64,000 nucleotides of DNA from assembly GCF_000820165.1 (NCBI RefSeq), contig NZ_CDDD01000101.1, positions 204,320 through 268,319 on the forward strand, in the 5' to 3' direction. This DNA comes from Aeromonas taiwanensis. Its GTDB lineage: Bacteria > Pseudomonadota > Gammaproteobacteria > Enterobacterales > Aeromonadaceae. How positions within the stretch are numbered: the first letter of the stretch is position 1; each line of letters begins with the position of its first letter. The notes beneath the pieces are model-generated. The model did no database searches. It saw only the letters and a program-made list of their open reading frames with translations, and was not told where the DNA came from. Made by a program: the position numbers and the translations under genes. This document shows positions 1-8,634 of the stretch, piece after piece.

Positions 1-177
1 CGCGTCTCCCAGCAAGGGGGTCTGCAGCAGCCAGCGCGCCGCCTCAGGATTGCCGTAGTCCAGATGCAGCCAGCTGGGCCGGGCTCCCGGGATCTCGCTC
101 CCTGCGGCCAGCGGAGTCATCCCCCCCTTGCCATCCAGGGTCAGGCCATAAATCACATCACTGGGCACCCGATCCAT
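1..177 (-). CDS. zntB: Zinc transporter ZntB, N-terminal part (cut by window edge)
   Basis: The 59 visible codons read leftward and run off the window. They match the start of ZntB, a CorA-family inner-membrane transporter for zinc: a [10 protein letters not shown] block is followed by [16 protein letters not shown] and LLGDA, which line up with the cytoplasmic N-terminal domain of E. coli ZntB (WMLDGRGG, CWLHLNY, TPLLPN). The start is the ATG at 177, preceded by an AAGGA-type ribosome site about 8 bases upstream. The transmembrane helices and GxN signature lie outside the window, so the transport role is inferred from N-terminal similarity only. Confidence 0.85.
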   Translation of the reverse strand, partial: MDRVPSDVIYGLTLDGKGGMTPLAAGSEIPGARPSWLHLDYGNPEAARWLLQTPLLGDA

Positions 178-309
178 CCACACGTCCTTCTCATCATGGT
201 TGTTGGCCCAGAGCTTACACCAAAGCCGCGGTCGACTCAGCCCCGGGGCAGCCGCCCCGCGCCGGCCGTGCTAACATGCAACCCCGTTTCAGTCACAGGA
301 AGCCATGCC

Positions 310-759
310 ATGCCCATCTGGGTCGATGCCGATGCCTGCCCCATTCCGGTCAAGGAGATCCTCTACCGCGCCGCCCACCGCGCCCAGGTGGTGACCACCC
401 TGGTAGCCAACCAGGGGCTCAGAGTCCCCCCCTCCCCCTTCATCAAGACCCAGCAGGTGGAGAAGGGATTCGATGTGGCGGATCATGTCATCGCCCAGCA
501 GGTCAAACCCGGCGATCTGGTGATCACCGGCGACATCCCCCTCGCCTCCTGGGTCATCGATGCCGGTGGCGAGGCGCTCAACCCCCGCGGCGAGATCTAC
601 ACCCGCGAAACCATCAAGGCGCGCCTCGGCATGCGCAACTTCATGGAGGAGCTGCGCTCCGCCGGGGTTCAGACCGGTGGCCCCGCGCCCCTCAACGCCG
701 CCGACAAGCAGCGCTTCGCCAATGCGCTGGACAAGTGGCTGGTCAGAGGCAAGCTCTGA
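310..759 (+). CDS. YaiI/YqxD family protein (DUF188)
   Basis: A 149-residue soluble protein of the YaiI/YqxD (DUF188) family. The opening [13 protein letters not shown], then [18 protein letters not shown] and the C-terminal MRNFMEELR are the family signatures. The fold is related to PIN-like nucleases, with conserved acidic residues (VDADACP, TGDIPLA), but no activity is firmly established for the family. Start at 310 is chosen because it places the conserved MPIWVDADA at the N-terminus with AGGAAG about 8 bases upstream; longer in-frame starts add no conserved sequence. It reads away from zntB and converges with the transporter gene at 878-2083. Confidence 0.93.
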   Translation: MPIWVDADACPIPVKEILYRAAHRAQVVTTLVANQGLRVPPSPFIKTQQVEKGFDVADHVIAQQVKPGDLVITGDIPLASWVIDAGGEALNPRGEIYTRETIKARLGMRNFMEELRSAGVQTGGPAPLNAADKQRFANALDKWLVRGKL

Positions 760-820
760 CCCCTGCATACAGGGTCTGACAGGGCCAGTCCCTTGCTTGC
801 GGCCTGTGACCGCCAGACGC

Positions 821-853
821 AAAAAAACAAGCCCCTGCCGGGGCAGGGGCTTG
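821..853 (-). terminator. Rho-independent terminator of the nucleoside transporter gene
   Basis: A perfect 12-bp stem (828-839 with 842-853) closes on a 2-base loop. Seven A residues at 821-827 give a U-run on the minus strand, so it should end transcription of the leftward gene at 878-2083. It may also act on the rightward gene ending at 759. Confidence 0.85.
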
Positions 854-877
854 TCACCGCAAATGCGGGCGGACCAA

Positions 878-2083
878 TCAGATCATCACGCCGGCAATGA
901 CGGCGGAGAGCAGGCTCACCAGGGTGGAGCCGTAGACCAGCTTCAGACCGAAGCGGGAGACCATGTTGCCCTTCTCTTCGTTCAGCGCCTTCACTGCACC
1001 GGCGATGATGCCGATGGAACTAAAGTTGGCGAACGACACCATGAAGATGGAGAGCATGCCGACGGTGCGGGGGGAGAGCTCGGCGGCAACCTTGCCGAGA
1101 TCCATCATGGCCACGAACTCGTTGGTCACCAGCTTGGTCGCCATGATGGAGCCGGCCTGCAGCGCCTCACCGCTCGGGATGCCCAGGATCCAGGCGATGG
1201 GGTAGAAGATATAGCCCATGACGTGCTGGAAGTTGACGCCAAATGCCGCCTCGAACAGGAAGTTGATGAGGGCGATCAGGGCGATGAAGCCCACCAGCAT
1301 GGCACCGACGATGACCGCCACGGTGAAACCGGCCATGATGTATTCCCCCAGCATCTCGAAGAAGTTCTCCTGCTTCGGGGTGTGGTGCTCGTCACCTTCG
1401 GCCAGCGCCTTGGCGTCGGTCACGGTATTGTCCGGCTCGTAGGGGTTGATGAGGGAGAGCACGATGAAGGTGCTGAACATGTTGAGCACCAGGGCCGCCA
1501 CCACGTAACGCGGCTCGATCATCTGCATGTAGGCACCGACGATGGACATGGAGACGGTGGACATGGCGGTCGCCGCCAGGGTGTACATCTGCTTCTCGTT
1601 GAGGTGCGGCAGTATGTTCTTGAGGGCGATGAAGTTCTCGGACTGGCCGACGATCATGGAGCTGATGGCGTTGAAGGACTCCAGCTTGCCCATGCCGTTG
1701 ATCTTGGCCAGCACGGTGCCGATGCCGCGAATGACGATGGGCAGCAGGCGGATGTACTGCAGTATGCCGATCAGCACGGAGATGAAGACGATGGGCATCA
1801 GCACCATCAGGAAGAAGGAGAAGGCCCCCTCATTCATCAGACCGCCGAACACGAAGTCGGTCCCCTGCTTGGCAAACTCCATCAGCTTGGTGAAGCCGGC
1901 GGCAAAGCCACCGATGACGGCCAGACCCACTTCGGAGTTCAGCATGAACCAGGCCAGCGCCAGCTCGACCACCAACAGTTGGCCGATGTAGCGCAGCTTG
2001 ATCTGTTTCCAGTTGCGGCGGTTTGCCAGCAACGCCAGAGCGAGGACCATCACGAGTCCGAGCACAAAGTGAACGTATTCCAT
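878..2083 (-). CDS. nupC: NupC-type concentrative nucleoside transporter (CNT family)
   Basis: A 401-residue polytopic inner-membrane protein of the CNT/NupC family, which imports nucleosides using an ion gradient. Evidence: length typical of NupC (about 400), hydrophobic segments throughout, the central [16 protein letters not shown] motif (around residues 166-181), and [14 protein letters not shown], both hallmarks of the family; [10 protein letters not shown] is part of the nucleoside/ion binding region. Several CNT paralogs exist in Aeromonas-type genomes, so the exact substrate range (and whether the ion is sodium or proton) cannot be read here. The long AT-rich upstream region (2084-2601) holds a CRP-like site and three AAACGTTT palindromes, suggesting catabolite and LacI-family control. 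Confidence 0.93.
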   Translation of the reverse strand: MEYVHFVLGLVMVLALALLANRRNWKQIKLRYIGQLLVVELALAWFMLNSEVGLAVIGGFAAGFTKLMEFAKQGTDFVFGGLMNEGAFSFFLMVLMPIVFISVLIGILQYIRLLPIVIRGIGTVLAKINGMGKLESFNAISSMIVGQSENFIALKNILPHLNEKQMYTLAATAMSTVSMSIVGAYMQMIEPRYVVAALVLNMFSTFIVLSLINPYEPDNTVTDAKALAEGDEHHTPKQENFFEMLGEYIMAGFTVAVIVGAMLVGFIALIALINFLFEAAFGVNFQHVMGYIFYPIAWILGIPSGEALQAGSIMATKLVTNEFVAMMDLGKVAAELSPRTVGMLSIFMVSFANFSSIGIIAGAVKALNEEKGNMVSRFGLKLVYGSTLVSLLSAVIAGVMI

Positions 2084-2150
2084 ACCAGTAGCACCTGAGT
2101 AAGTGATAATTTTTGACTGGCGCCATCATAAATAACTGCATATTTAAAAA

Positions 2151-2166
2151 TCAGATGGCCATCACA
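2151..2166. promoter_or_regulatory. Candidate CRP site upstream of the nucleoside transporter
   Basis: On the minus strand the sequence reads TGTGA-N6-TCTGA (consensus TGTGA-N6-TCACA): one perfect half and a 3/5 second half, flanked by A/T on the downstream side. It lies 68 bases before the start codon. NupC is CRP/CytR controlled in E. coli, so the position makes sense, but the call is by eye. Confidence 0.45.
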
Positions 2167-2199
2167 ATCCGCAGTAAAAATATGCATCCTAGATAATAC

Positions 2200-2395
2200 A
2201 AACGTTTTTAAATTAATTCCCCTTTCCAGCGTTATTAATCATTTTTCACTAGTTATAAAACTTGTTAAAAAACAATTATATAATGTCACATCATGCCCAC
2301 TTGCATCAGCAAACGTTTTTTCTCGACATCATGATACAAGAATATAAAACCCATCTTATTCACTGCCCCGCGTCTTGCGTCTAATTAAAAACGTT
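2200..2395. promoter_or_regulatory. Three AAACGTTT palindromes, candidate LacI-family operators
   Basis: The octamer palindrome AAACGTTT occurs at 2200-2207, 2311-2318 and 2388-2395, within 200 bases of AT-rich non-coding DNA between two divergent genes. The flanks (for example GCAAACGTTTT at the middle copy) resemble PurR/CytR-type half-palindromes with the central CG typical of LacI/GalR operators. The nearest regulated gene is the nucleoside transporter at 878-2083, which fits a purine or nucleoside-responsive regulator. Which regulator binds cannot be told from the sequence. Confidence 0.5.
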
Positions 2396-2541
2396 TTCTC
2401 TCCGGGAAATAATGATTCCGGCAGGATGGTTGTCATACGGTGCAGTCCCATGACCAGCCCCCATGTCGGGAGATGGTATGGCACCCTCCCGGTACCTCAC
2501 GGACAACAGCTCAATTTTCCGCCACATCGAGCGCCACATTC

Positions 2542-2550
2542 TGGTATGAT
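2542..2550 (+). promoter_or_regulatory. Likely dbpA promoter, extended -10
   Basis: TGGTATGAT is an extended -10 element (TGnTATGAT) about 52 bases ahead of the GTG start of the helicase gene. No convincing -35 hexamer is seen, as is common with extended -10 promoters. Confidence 0.4.
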
Positions 2551-2601
2551 GCGCCCCCTTGCGCGCCGCGCACCCCGTTTTCAGTGAAATAGAGTCCTTT
2601 T

Positions 2602-3981
2602 GTGAACAACAGTGAATTTAGCAGCCTGAACCTCTCCCCCGCCCTGCAAGAGAACCTCGCCAGCCTGGGCTATCTGCAGATGACCCCGATCCAGGCCCAG
2701 AGCCTGCCCCTGGTTCTCGATGGCAAAGATCTGATCGCCAAGGCAAAAACCGGCAGCGGCAAGACCGCCGCCTTCGGCCTCGGCCTGCTCTCCCACCTCG
2801 ACGTCAACCGGCTCGAGGTACAGGCACTGGTGCTCTGCCCGACCCGCGAGCTGGCGGATCAGGTGGCCACCGAGATCCGTCGGCTGGCCCGCACCCTGCC
2901 GAACGTCAAGCTGGTGACCCTGTGCGGCGGCACACCGACCGCCCCCCAGTCCGCCACCCTGAGCTTCGGCGCCCACATCGCCGTCGGCACGCCGGGCCGG
3001 GTGCTCAAGCATCTGGAGCAGGGCACCCTGGATCTGGATTGCCTCAAGACGCTGGTGCTGGACGAGGCGGATCGCATGCTGGACATGGGCTTTGGCGAAG
3101 ACATCAACCGGGTCATCGGCTATGCCCCGCACGAGCGTCAGACCCTGCTCTTCTCCGCCACCTACCCGGAGGGGATCGCCAGGATGAGCCGCGGCGTGCA
3201 GCGCAACCCGGTCGAGGTGAGCGTGGAGTCCCTGCACGAGGAGAGCGCCATCGAACAGAAGCTCTACGAAGTGCCGGCCGGTCAGCGCCTCGACGCCCTC
3301 ACCTGGTTGCTGAGCCACCATCAACCCGCCTCCTGCGTGGTGTTCTGCAACACCAAGCGTGCCTGCAGCGACGTGGCCGACCATCTGGCGGCCAAGGGCT
3401 TCTCGGCCCTGGCGCTGAACGGCGATCTGGAGCAGCGGGAGCGGGATCAGGTGCTGGTGCGCTTTGCCAACGGCAGCGCCACCATACTGGTGGCCACCGA
3501 CGTGGCGGCCCGCGGCCTCGACATCAAGGAGCTGGGTGCCGTCATCAACTACGAGCTCACCTATGACCCCGAGGTGCACGTGCACCGCATCGGCCGCACC
3601 GGCCGCGCCGGTCAGCAGGGTCTGGCCCTGAGTCTCTATCAGCCCAATGAAGCCCAGCGCGTCAACCTCATCGAGGAGTACCAGCGGGCCCCTATGCCCC
3701 TGGGGGATCTCGACGCCATCGGCCGCACCGTCAAGCCGATTGCCCCGCAGATGGTGACCCTCTCCATCGATGCGGGCCGCAAGACCAAGGTGCGAGCGGG
3801 CGACATCCTGGGCGCCCTGACCGGCGAGGGCGGCATTGCCGGTAGCGAGGTGGGCAAGATCCAGATCGCCGAGCAGTACTCCTACGTCGCGGTCAAGCAG
3901 GGCGTCGCCAAGGCGGCGCTCAAGCGGCTGCAGGAAGGCAAGATCAAGGGGCGCAGCTACCGTGCCCGCAAACTGGGCTAA
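2602..3981 (+). CDS. dbpA: ATP-dependent RNA helicase DbpA
   Basis: A 459-residue DEAD-box helicase. Visible in order: Q motif (residues 6-31), Walker A AKTGSGKT (48-55), PTREL, DEAD (154-157), SAT (185-187), the C-terminal helicase domain with VATDVAARGLDIK and HRIGRTGR, and a C-terminal RNA-recognition-like DbpA domain beginning near GDILGALTGEGGIAG and ending in GRSYRARKLG. That tail binds hairpin 92 of 23S rRNA in E. coli DbpA and defines the family, whose role is late 50S subunit assembly. The start is a GTG at 2602; length matches E. coli DbpA (457). Monocistronic, followed by a hairpin at 4010-4033. Confidence 0.97.
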   Translation: MNNSEFSSLNLSPALQENLASLGYLQMTPIQAQSLPLVLDGKDLIAKAKTGSGKTAAFGLGLLSHLDVNRLEVQALVLCPTRELADQVATEIRRLARTLPNVKLVTLCGGTPTAPQSATLSFGAHIAVGTPGRVLKHLEQGTLDLDCLKTLVLDEADRMLDMGFGEDINRVIGYAPHERQTLLFSATYPEGIARMSRGVQRNPVEVSVESLHEESAIEQKLYEVPAGQRLDALTWLLSHHQPASCVVFCNTKRACSDVADHLAAKGFSALALNGDLEQRERDQVLVRFANGSATILVATDVAARGLDIKELGAVINYELTYDPEVHVHRIGRTGRAGQQGLALSLYQPNEAQRVNLIEEYQRAPMPLGDLDAIGRTVKPIAPQMVTLSIDAGRKTKVRAGDILGALTGEGGIAGSEVGKIQIAEQYSYVAVKQGVAKAALKRLQEGKIKGRSYRARKLG

Positions 3982-4009
3982 GGTTTTCAACATCCCCGGA
4001 TCCAGACCA

Positions 4010-4033
4010 CAGGCGCCTGACAGGCGCCTGTTT
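4010..4033 (+). terminator. Terminator downstream of dbpA
   Basis: CAGGCGCCT and AGGCGCCTG pair around a 3-base loop (4010-4018 with 4022-4030) and are followed by TTT. The U-run is short, so efficiency is uncertain. The start of the next gene follows only about 40 bases downstream. Confidence 0.6.
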
Positions 4034-4071
4034 CATATAGTTCGATGCCGCCCTGCGGCAAGACAGGTGCC

Positions 4072-4362
4072 ATGAGCCAAGCAACCCAGACCGATGTCAG
4101 CTGCCAGAACTGCGAGGCCTGCTGCTGCCGCCTCGAGGTGATGCTGTTTACCGATACCGGCGTGCCGGATCGCTATGTGGAAGAGCGAGAGGGAGAGGTG
4201 CCGGTGATGCACCGGCTGGAGGATGGCTGGTGCGCGGCGCTCGACCGCAACACCATGATGTGCCGCATCTACGAGGTTCGCCCCCTCATCTGCCGCGAGT
4301 TCGAGATGGGGGAGCCCGACTGCCTCGACGAACGGGACAAGTGGTTTATCAGGCTCGAATAA
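4072..4362 (+). CDS. YkgJ-type cysteine-cluster protein (putative metal-binding)
   Basis: A 96-residue soluble protein of the YkgJ/Fe-S or zinc cluster family (UPF0153-like). Visible cysteines: CQNCEACCCR near the N-terminus, GWCAALD in the middle, CRIYEVRPLICREF and DCLDERD near the end. The pattern CxxCxxCC, then WC, then CxIYxxRPxxCR is the family signature and is thought to bind iron-sulfur or zinc; no reaction is known. Start at 4072 (AGGTG just upstream) is preferred over an in-frame ATG at 4045 because conserved sequence begins after it. A second, distinct member is at 56912-57163. Confidence 0.85.
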   Translation: MSQATQTDVSCQNCEACCCRLEVMLFTDTGVPDRYVEEREGEVPVMHRLEDGWCAALDRNTMMCRIYEVRPLICREFEMGEPDCLDERDKWFIRLE

Positions 4363-4662
4363 CGCGCTCCGAAGGGATCGCATCCCGACACTACCCCAAG
4401 CCTCCCTTCCGTCCTGGATCCTCGCCTCGCGATACCGCCTCCAATGTGGCAGCGAGGTAAGGATATAGGGTCAGGGCCCCCGCCCTTGCCCCGGCGAAAA
4501 CCGGTCGTCATCCCTCGCGGAACACCGCAACCCGGCAACATTTAAGGACCCATATCGGCCCATTCGTGCGGTTGCAGTTAACAAAACGTTGCTGCTATCA
4601 TCCGCGCCGACTCAAAACATTCCACCAACTGAAACCTTTTGGCATCCACCCGGGGACCCACG
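4363..4662. other. 300-base intergenic region with a candidate promoter
   Basis: No coding sequence is supported. At 4572-4601 TTGCAG and TATCAT are separated by 18 bases, with TG before the -10 (TGCTATCAT), a plausible sigma-70 promoter for the PepSY gene. I looked for a Fur box, since such genes are often iron-regulated, and saw none. Confidence 0.5.
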
Positions 4663-6063
4663 ATGAAGCACCAAGACACCGCCTGCTACCAAAGGATCTG
4701 GCGCTGGCATTTCTATGCCGGCCTCTTCGTCGCCCCCTTCCTGATCCTGCTCTCCCTCACCGGCATCGTCTATCTGTACAAACCCCAGCTGGACAACCTC
4801 ATGTATCCCGAGCTGATGAAGGTGACGCCCGCGACCCGCTCCCTGAGTGCCGATGCGCTCCTGGCCAAGGCGCAGATCGCCATGCCGGACGCCAGCCTGC
4901 GCAAATATCTGCCCCCGGCGGCGGAGGACGCGAGCGCCCAGCTCATCGTCATGCGGGACGGCCAGGAGCTGACCCTCTTCCTGGATCCGGCCACCGGCGC
5001 CCTGCTCGGCACCATGGACAACAAGTGGAATCTGCAGGCGGTGGCCCGCGCCCTGCACGCGGAGCTGATGCTCGGCACCACGGGGGATCGCCTGATCGAA
5101 CTCGCCGCCGGCTGGGGTATCGTGCTGCTCATCAGCGGGCTCTATCTCTGGTGGCCCCGCAAGGGGCCGGGGATGGGTGGCATCCTCTGGCCGCGCCGCA
5201 GCCAGCACGGTCGCCTCTGGTGGCGCGATCTGCACGCCGTGGTCGGCTTCTGGGGGGCGGGTTTCCTGCTGCTGCTGCTCTTGAGCGGCATGACCTGGAC
5301 CGGCTTCTGGGGCAGCCAGTTCGCCGACCTGTGGAACCGTTTCCCCGCCGCCATGTGGAACGAGGTGCCCAAGTCGGCCCTCCTCGGCCGCAGCCTCAAC
5401 CACGCCCACGAGCAGACCCTGCCCTGGGGGACCGAGACCCTGCCCATGCCGAGCTCGCAACCCCAGCCAGAGAGCCATGATCACAGCGCCATGGACCATG
5501 GCGGCGGACACGAGGGCATGGTCATGGCCAGCCACCGCATTCCGCTGCAACGGGTAGTTGACATCGCCACCGAGCGTAGGGTCAGCCCGGGCTACAGCAT
5601 CACCCCGCCCGCCGGAGACACCGGCGTCTACACCATCGCCATCTTTGCCGACGATCCGCGCAACGACGCCACCCTGCACATCGACCAGTACAGCGGCGAG
5701 GTGCTGGCCGACGTGCGCTGGCAGGATTACAGCCCGGTCGCCAAGACGGTGGAGACAGGCGTCATGCTGCACATGGGCAAGATGTATGGCTGGCCCCACC
5801 AGCTCGTCATGCTGATCATCTGCCTGATGATACTGGCCAGCTCGGTGAGCGGGCTCTGGATCTGGTGGCGCCGCCGCCCCAGCGGCCGCCTCGCCGCCCC
5901 GCCCCTGCCGGCAACCCTGCCCCCCATGGGCGGTGCCATCGCCGTGCTGGTGGTGCTCGGGATCTGCTTCCCGCTGGTGGGCGGCTCCATGCTGGTGATC
6001 TGGCTGCTGGACAGCCTGCTCTTCGCTCGCCGTCGGGCCTCCCGACTGGCACGGGCCAGCTAG
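4663..6063 (+). CDS. PepSY-domain transmembrane protein with a His/Met-rich insert
   Basis: A 466-residue inner-membrane protein of the PepSY_TM family, often linked with iron uptake or ferric reduction. It has an N-terminal transmembrane helix (WRWHFYAGLFVAPFLILL), a periplasmic PepSY region, a middle helix pair (AGWGIVLLISGLYLWWP, then VVGFWGAGFLLLLLLSGMTW), a second PepSY region (residues about 290-370) and C-terminal helices (LVMLIICLMILASSVSGLWIWW and beyond). Around residues 270-290 a His/Met-rich stretch (HDHSAMDHGGGHEGM) looks metal-binding. Start at the ATG at 4663 with GGGGA upstream; an upstream TTG at 4639 adds nothing conserved. No TonB receptor is adjacent, unlike the relative at 63731. 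Confidence 0.88.
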   Translation: MKHQDTACYQRIWRWHFYAGLFVAPFLILLSLTGIVYLYKPQLDNLMYPELMKVTPATRSLSADALLAKAQIAMPDASLRKYLPPAAEDASAQLIVMRDGQELTLFLDPATGALLGTMDNKWNLQAVARALHAELMLGTTGDRLIELAAGWGIVLLISGLYLWWPRKGPGMGGILWPRRSQHGRLWWRDLHAVVGFWGAGFLLLLLLSGMTWTGFWGSQFADLWNRFPAAMWNEVPKSALLGRSLNHAHEQTLPWGTETLPMPSSQPQPESHDHSAMDHGGGHEGMVMASHRIPLQRVVDIATERRVSPGYSITPPAGDTGVYTIAIFADDPRNDATLHIDQYSGEVLADVRWQDYSPVAKTVETGVMLHMGKMYGWPHQLVMLIICLMILASSVSGLWIWWRRRPSGRLAAPPLPATLPPMGGAIAVLVVLGICFPLVGGSMLVIWLLDSLLFARRRASRLARAS

Positions 6064-6103
6064 TCGCAGGCCAGGGTTAACGCAACCTGACGCACCCGCC
6101 AGC

Positions 6104-6132
6104 AAAAAGGCTCCCCTGCGGGAGCCTTTTTT
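6104..6132. terminator. Bidirectional terminator between the PepSY gene and menA
   Basis: GGCTCCC (6109-6115) and GGGAGCC (6120-6126) pair around a 4-base loop, with AAAAA on the left and TTTTTT on the right. It can serve both converging genes. Confidence 0.88.
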
Positions 6133-6154
6133 CATTGCCAAACAAGGCCGCGAC

Positions 6155-7060
6155 TCAGGAGAGCGCCAGCCCGATGGAGAGCAGCAGGCTGTAGAGGAAG
6201 GCGCTGATGGCGGTCTTCTTGAGAGCACCTGTCAGCACCTCACCATCGAAACTCTCTCGCAGGGTCCTGGCCGCATCGGTCAGCGGCTTCATGGCGGGCA
6301 GGAAGATCCAGGGCCAGACGCTGGCGGGCTGGGTCAGGATGAAGGCGATGGTGACCAGCAGCGCCGCCCCCAGCAGGACCCAGTGATAGGCGATGGCGCG
6401 GTTGCGACCCAGGCGCACCGCCAGGGTGATCTTGCCGCTGGCGGCATCGGTCTCGATGTCGCGCACGTTGTTGATGTTGAGCACGGCGGTGGCCAGCAGA
6501 CCGCAGGCGGTGGCTGGCAGCAGCAGGTCCCACTCCAGGCTATGGGTGAAGAGGTAGTAGGAGCCGAGCACCCCCAGCAGGCCGAAGAAAAGGAACACCG
6601 AGATATCCCCGAAACCGCGATAGCCGTAGGGGGTCTTGCCCACTGTGTAGGTGATGGCCGCGACGATGGCCGCGCCCCCCAGCAGGATGAAGGCCAGGAT
6701 CTGCCGCCACTCCTCGCCAAACGCGCAGGCCAGCAGGGCCAGTCCGCTCACCACGGCCGCCAGGGCGGTCAGCCCCATGGCCACGCACATCTGATGCTTG
6801 GTAATGAGACCGGAGACCACGGCACGCTGGGGGCCGATCCGCTCCCCGTTGTCGGCACCGGAGACCGCATCCCCGTAGTCGTTGGCCAGGTTGGAGAGGA
6901 TCTGCAGCAGGATGGCGGTCAGCAGAGAGAGACCCATGATGGTGCCATCGAAGGCACCCCGACTGGCTGCGAGCCCCGAGCCCAGCAGAATGGAGGAGCA
7001 CGCCAGGGGCAAAGTTCGCAAACGCGCCGCCAGCAACCAAACAGAGAGGGTATTAGTCAT
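6155..7060 (-). CDS. menA: 1,4-dihydroxy-2-naphthoate polyprenyltransferase MenA
   Basis: A 301-residue integral membrane UbiA-family prenyltransferase. MenA attaches the polyprenyl tail to dihydroxynaphthoate, giving demethylmenaquinone. Evidence: N-terminal WLLAARLRTLPLACSSILLGSG, the first Asp-rich motif NDYGDAVSGADN (residues 60-71) that binds magnesium and prenyl diphosphate, the MenA-typical RIGPQRAV, a second Asp motif NNVRDIETD, and about eight hydrophobic segments. It is divergent from the menF operon 209 bases away, placing the membrane step beside the genes that make its substrate. Confidence 0.96.
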   Translation of the reverse strand: MTNTLSVWLLAARLRTLPLACSSILLGSGLAASRGAFDGTIMGLSLLTAILLQILSNLANDYGDAVSGADNGERIGPQRAVVSGLITKHQMCVAMGLTALAAVVSGLALLACAFGEEWRQILAFILLGGAAIVAAITYTVGKTPYGYRGFGDISVFLFFGLLGVLGSYYLFTHSLEWDLLLPATACGLLATAVLNINNVRDIETDAASGKITLAVRLGRNRAIAYHWVLLGAALLVTIAFILTQPASVWPWIFLPAMKPLTDAARTLRESFDGEVLTGALKKTAISAFLYSLLLSIGLALS

Positions 7061-7269
7061 ATTGTGATGGCCAAACGATCGGATATTGATCGTGTTAAGG
7101 GTTATCGAACCGGATTTAGGTATACTTGGCTCCGTGGGGGCTGGGCTCCCTCGGGCAATTTACATGGAAGAATGGGCAGATAATATATAGGAAATCATCG
7201 CCCTTTGGCATCAACCTGCGCCATCCTCCCCCAGAGCGAGCGCGACTATCCGGCTCAGACAAGACATCC

Positions 7270-8601
7270 ATGTTGGCTCAGACCCATCTCAAGCAACAAC
7301 TGGACGCCCTGCGTCACAGCAATGTCAGCGGTTTCGTGCGCCTGCGCGTGGCGGCCAGCGTCGACGCCTTCCCGGGCTGGCTGGCGGCCCAGACGCTCTA
7401 CCCCCGTATCTATTGGCAGGCCAGAGGGCAGCAGAGCCCGGAGTATGTCGCGCTCGGCGCCATCCATGAGCTGACCCGCCCGGAAGAGATCCAGCGGGTC
7501 TGCGATCTCGCCGCCGCCGGCAGCGAAGACAGCCCGCGCTATTACGGCGGCCTGGCGTTCGACCCGGATCAGCCGGGCTGGCAGGGTTTTGGCCCCTGCC
7601 GCTTCGTGCTGCCCCGCGTCGAGCTGGTGCGCCGGGGGGAGTGCACCAGCCTGTGCCTCAACCTCTGGCTGCCCGACCCGGCCCACGGCGCCGAGTTCGA
7701 GGCCGAGCTGCAGGCGGCCGAGTCCGCCCTGGATGCGCTGCAACCTGAGGCCCCCCTGCCTGTGCTGCAGAAGCGGCCATGGCAGCGCCGGGATGTGCCG
7801 GGCCAGGCCCAGTGGCAGACCCTGGTAGCGCGGGTGACGGATCCCGGCTTCCAGGCCCGCACCCCCAAGGTGGTGCTGTCGCGGGAGAGCCTGCTCGAAA
7901 GCGAGCAGAAGGAGGCCCCCCTCTGCCCCTGGTCCCTGCTGACCCAATGGGCGAGCCTGGCCCAGGAGTGCTTCCACTTCGGCTTCCAGTTCTCCCCCGA
8001 GCAGAGCTTCATCTCCTGCTCCCCCGAACGCCTCTACCGCCGGGAGCGCGGCCACCTCTTCACCGAGGCGCTGGCGGGCACCATTCGCCGCTCCGGCGAC
8101 GAAGCGACCGACGCGGCCCTGGCCGCCGAGCTGCTGGCCGACAACAAGAACCGGCTGGAGAACCGGCTGGTCCACGCCGACATTCTCAACCGTCTGGCCC
8201 CCCTCACCACCGATGCCACCCTGACCGAGCCGCGCATCCTGAAACTGCGGCTGCTGCAGCACCTCAAGTGCGACATCGAGGCCGAGCTCAAGCCCGGCGT
8301 GTGCGACTGGCAGCTGCTGGCCGCGCTGCACCCCACCCCCGCCGTGGGCGGCGCCCCGCGGGAGGCGGCGCTCGCCTTCATCCGCGAGTTCGAACCCTAT
8401 GATCGCGGCTGGTATGCCGGTGCCTGCGGCATGCTGAGCCGGGAAACCTCGGAGTTTGCGGTCGCCATTCGCAGCGCCCGGATCAGGGAGCAGCGCATCA
8501 GCCTGTTTGCCGGTGCCGGCATAGTGGCGGGCTCGGAGCCTGCCGCCGAGTGGGCCGAACTCGACAACAAGATCGCCAACGTGCTCTCCCTGCTGGGATA
8601 G
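7270..8601 (+). CDS. menF: Isochorismate synthase MenF
   Basis: A 443-residue chorismate-utilising enzyme, first of the men operon, converting chorismate to isochorismate for menaquinone. The C-terminal half carries the family core: SPERLYRR, TEALAGTIRRSGD, LLADNKNRLENRLVHADI, LHPTPAVGGAPR, YDRGWYAGACG, and the closing FAGAGIVAGSEPAAEW with the catalytic and magnesium-binding glutamates. Length matches MenF/EntC (about 390-450). Start at ATG 7270 has a weak ribosome site; the longer frame back to 7126 has no family similarity. EntC is an alternative, but the gene order settles it as MenF. Confidence 0.95.
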   Translation: MLAQTHLKQQLDALRHSNVSGFVRLRVAASVDAFPGWLAAQTLYPRIYWQARGQQSPEYVALGAIHELTRPEEIQRVCDLAAAGSEDSPRYYGGLAFDPDQPGWQGFGPCRFVLPRVELVRRGECTSLCLNLWLPDPAHGAEFEAELQAAESALDALQPEAPLPVLQKRPWQRRDVPGQAQWQTLVARVTDPGFQARTPKVVLSRESLLESEQKEAPLCPWSLLTQWASLAQECFHFGFQFSPEQSFISCSPERLYRRERGHLFTEALAGTIRRSGDEATDAALAAELLADNKNRLENRLVHADILNRLAPLTTDATLTEPRILKLRLLQHLKCDIEAELKPGVCDWQLLAALHPTPAVGGAPREAALAFIREFEPYDRGWYAGACGMLSRETSEFAVAIRSARIREQRISLFAGAGIVAGSEPAAEWAELDNKIANVLSLLG

Positions 8602-8634
8602 CGTTTCTCACCGTTTCCTCACTGCGAGAGCCCC

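Larger units (their letters stand above)
2084..2601. other. 518-base intergenic regulatory region
   Basis: No coding sequence is supported here. The left two thirds (about 2100-2400) are markedly AT-rich compared with the rest of the window and hold the candidate CRP site and three AAACGTTT palindromes. The right end holds the likely dbpA promoter. Confidence 0.7.

Noticed and set aside
4363..4662. Fur box ahead of the first PepSY gene
   Set aside because: No sequence resembling the Fur consensus; only a sigma-70-like promoter is supported.
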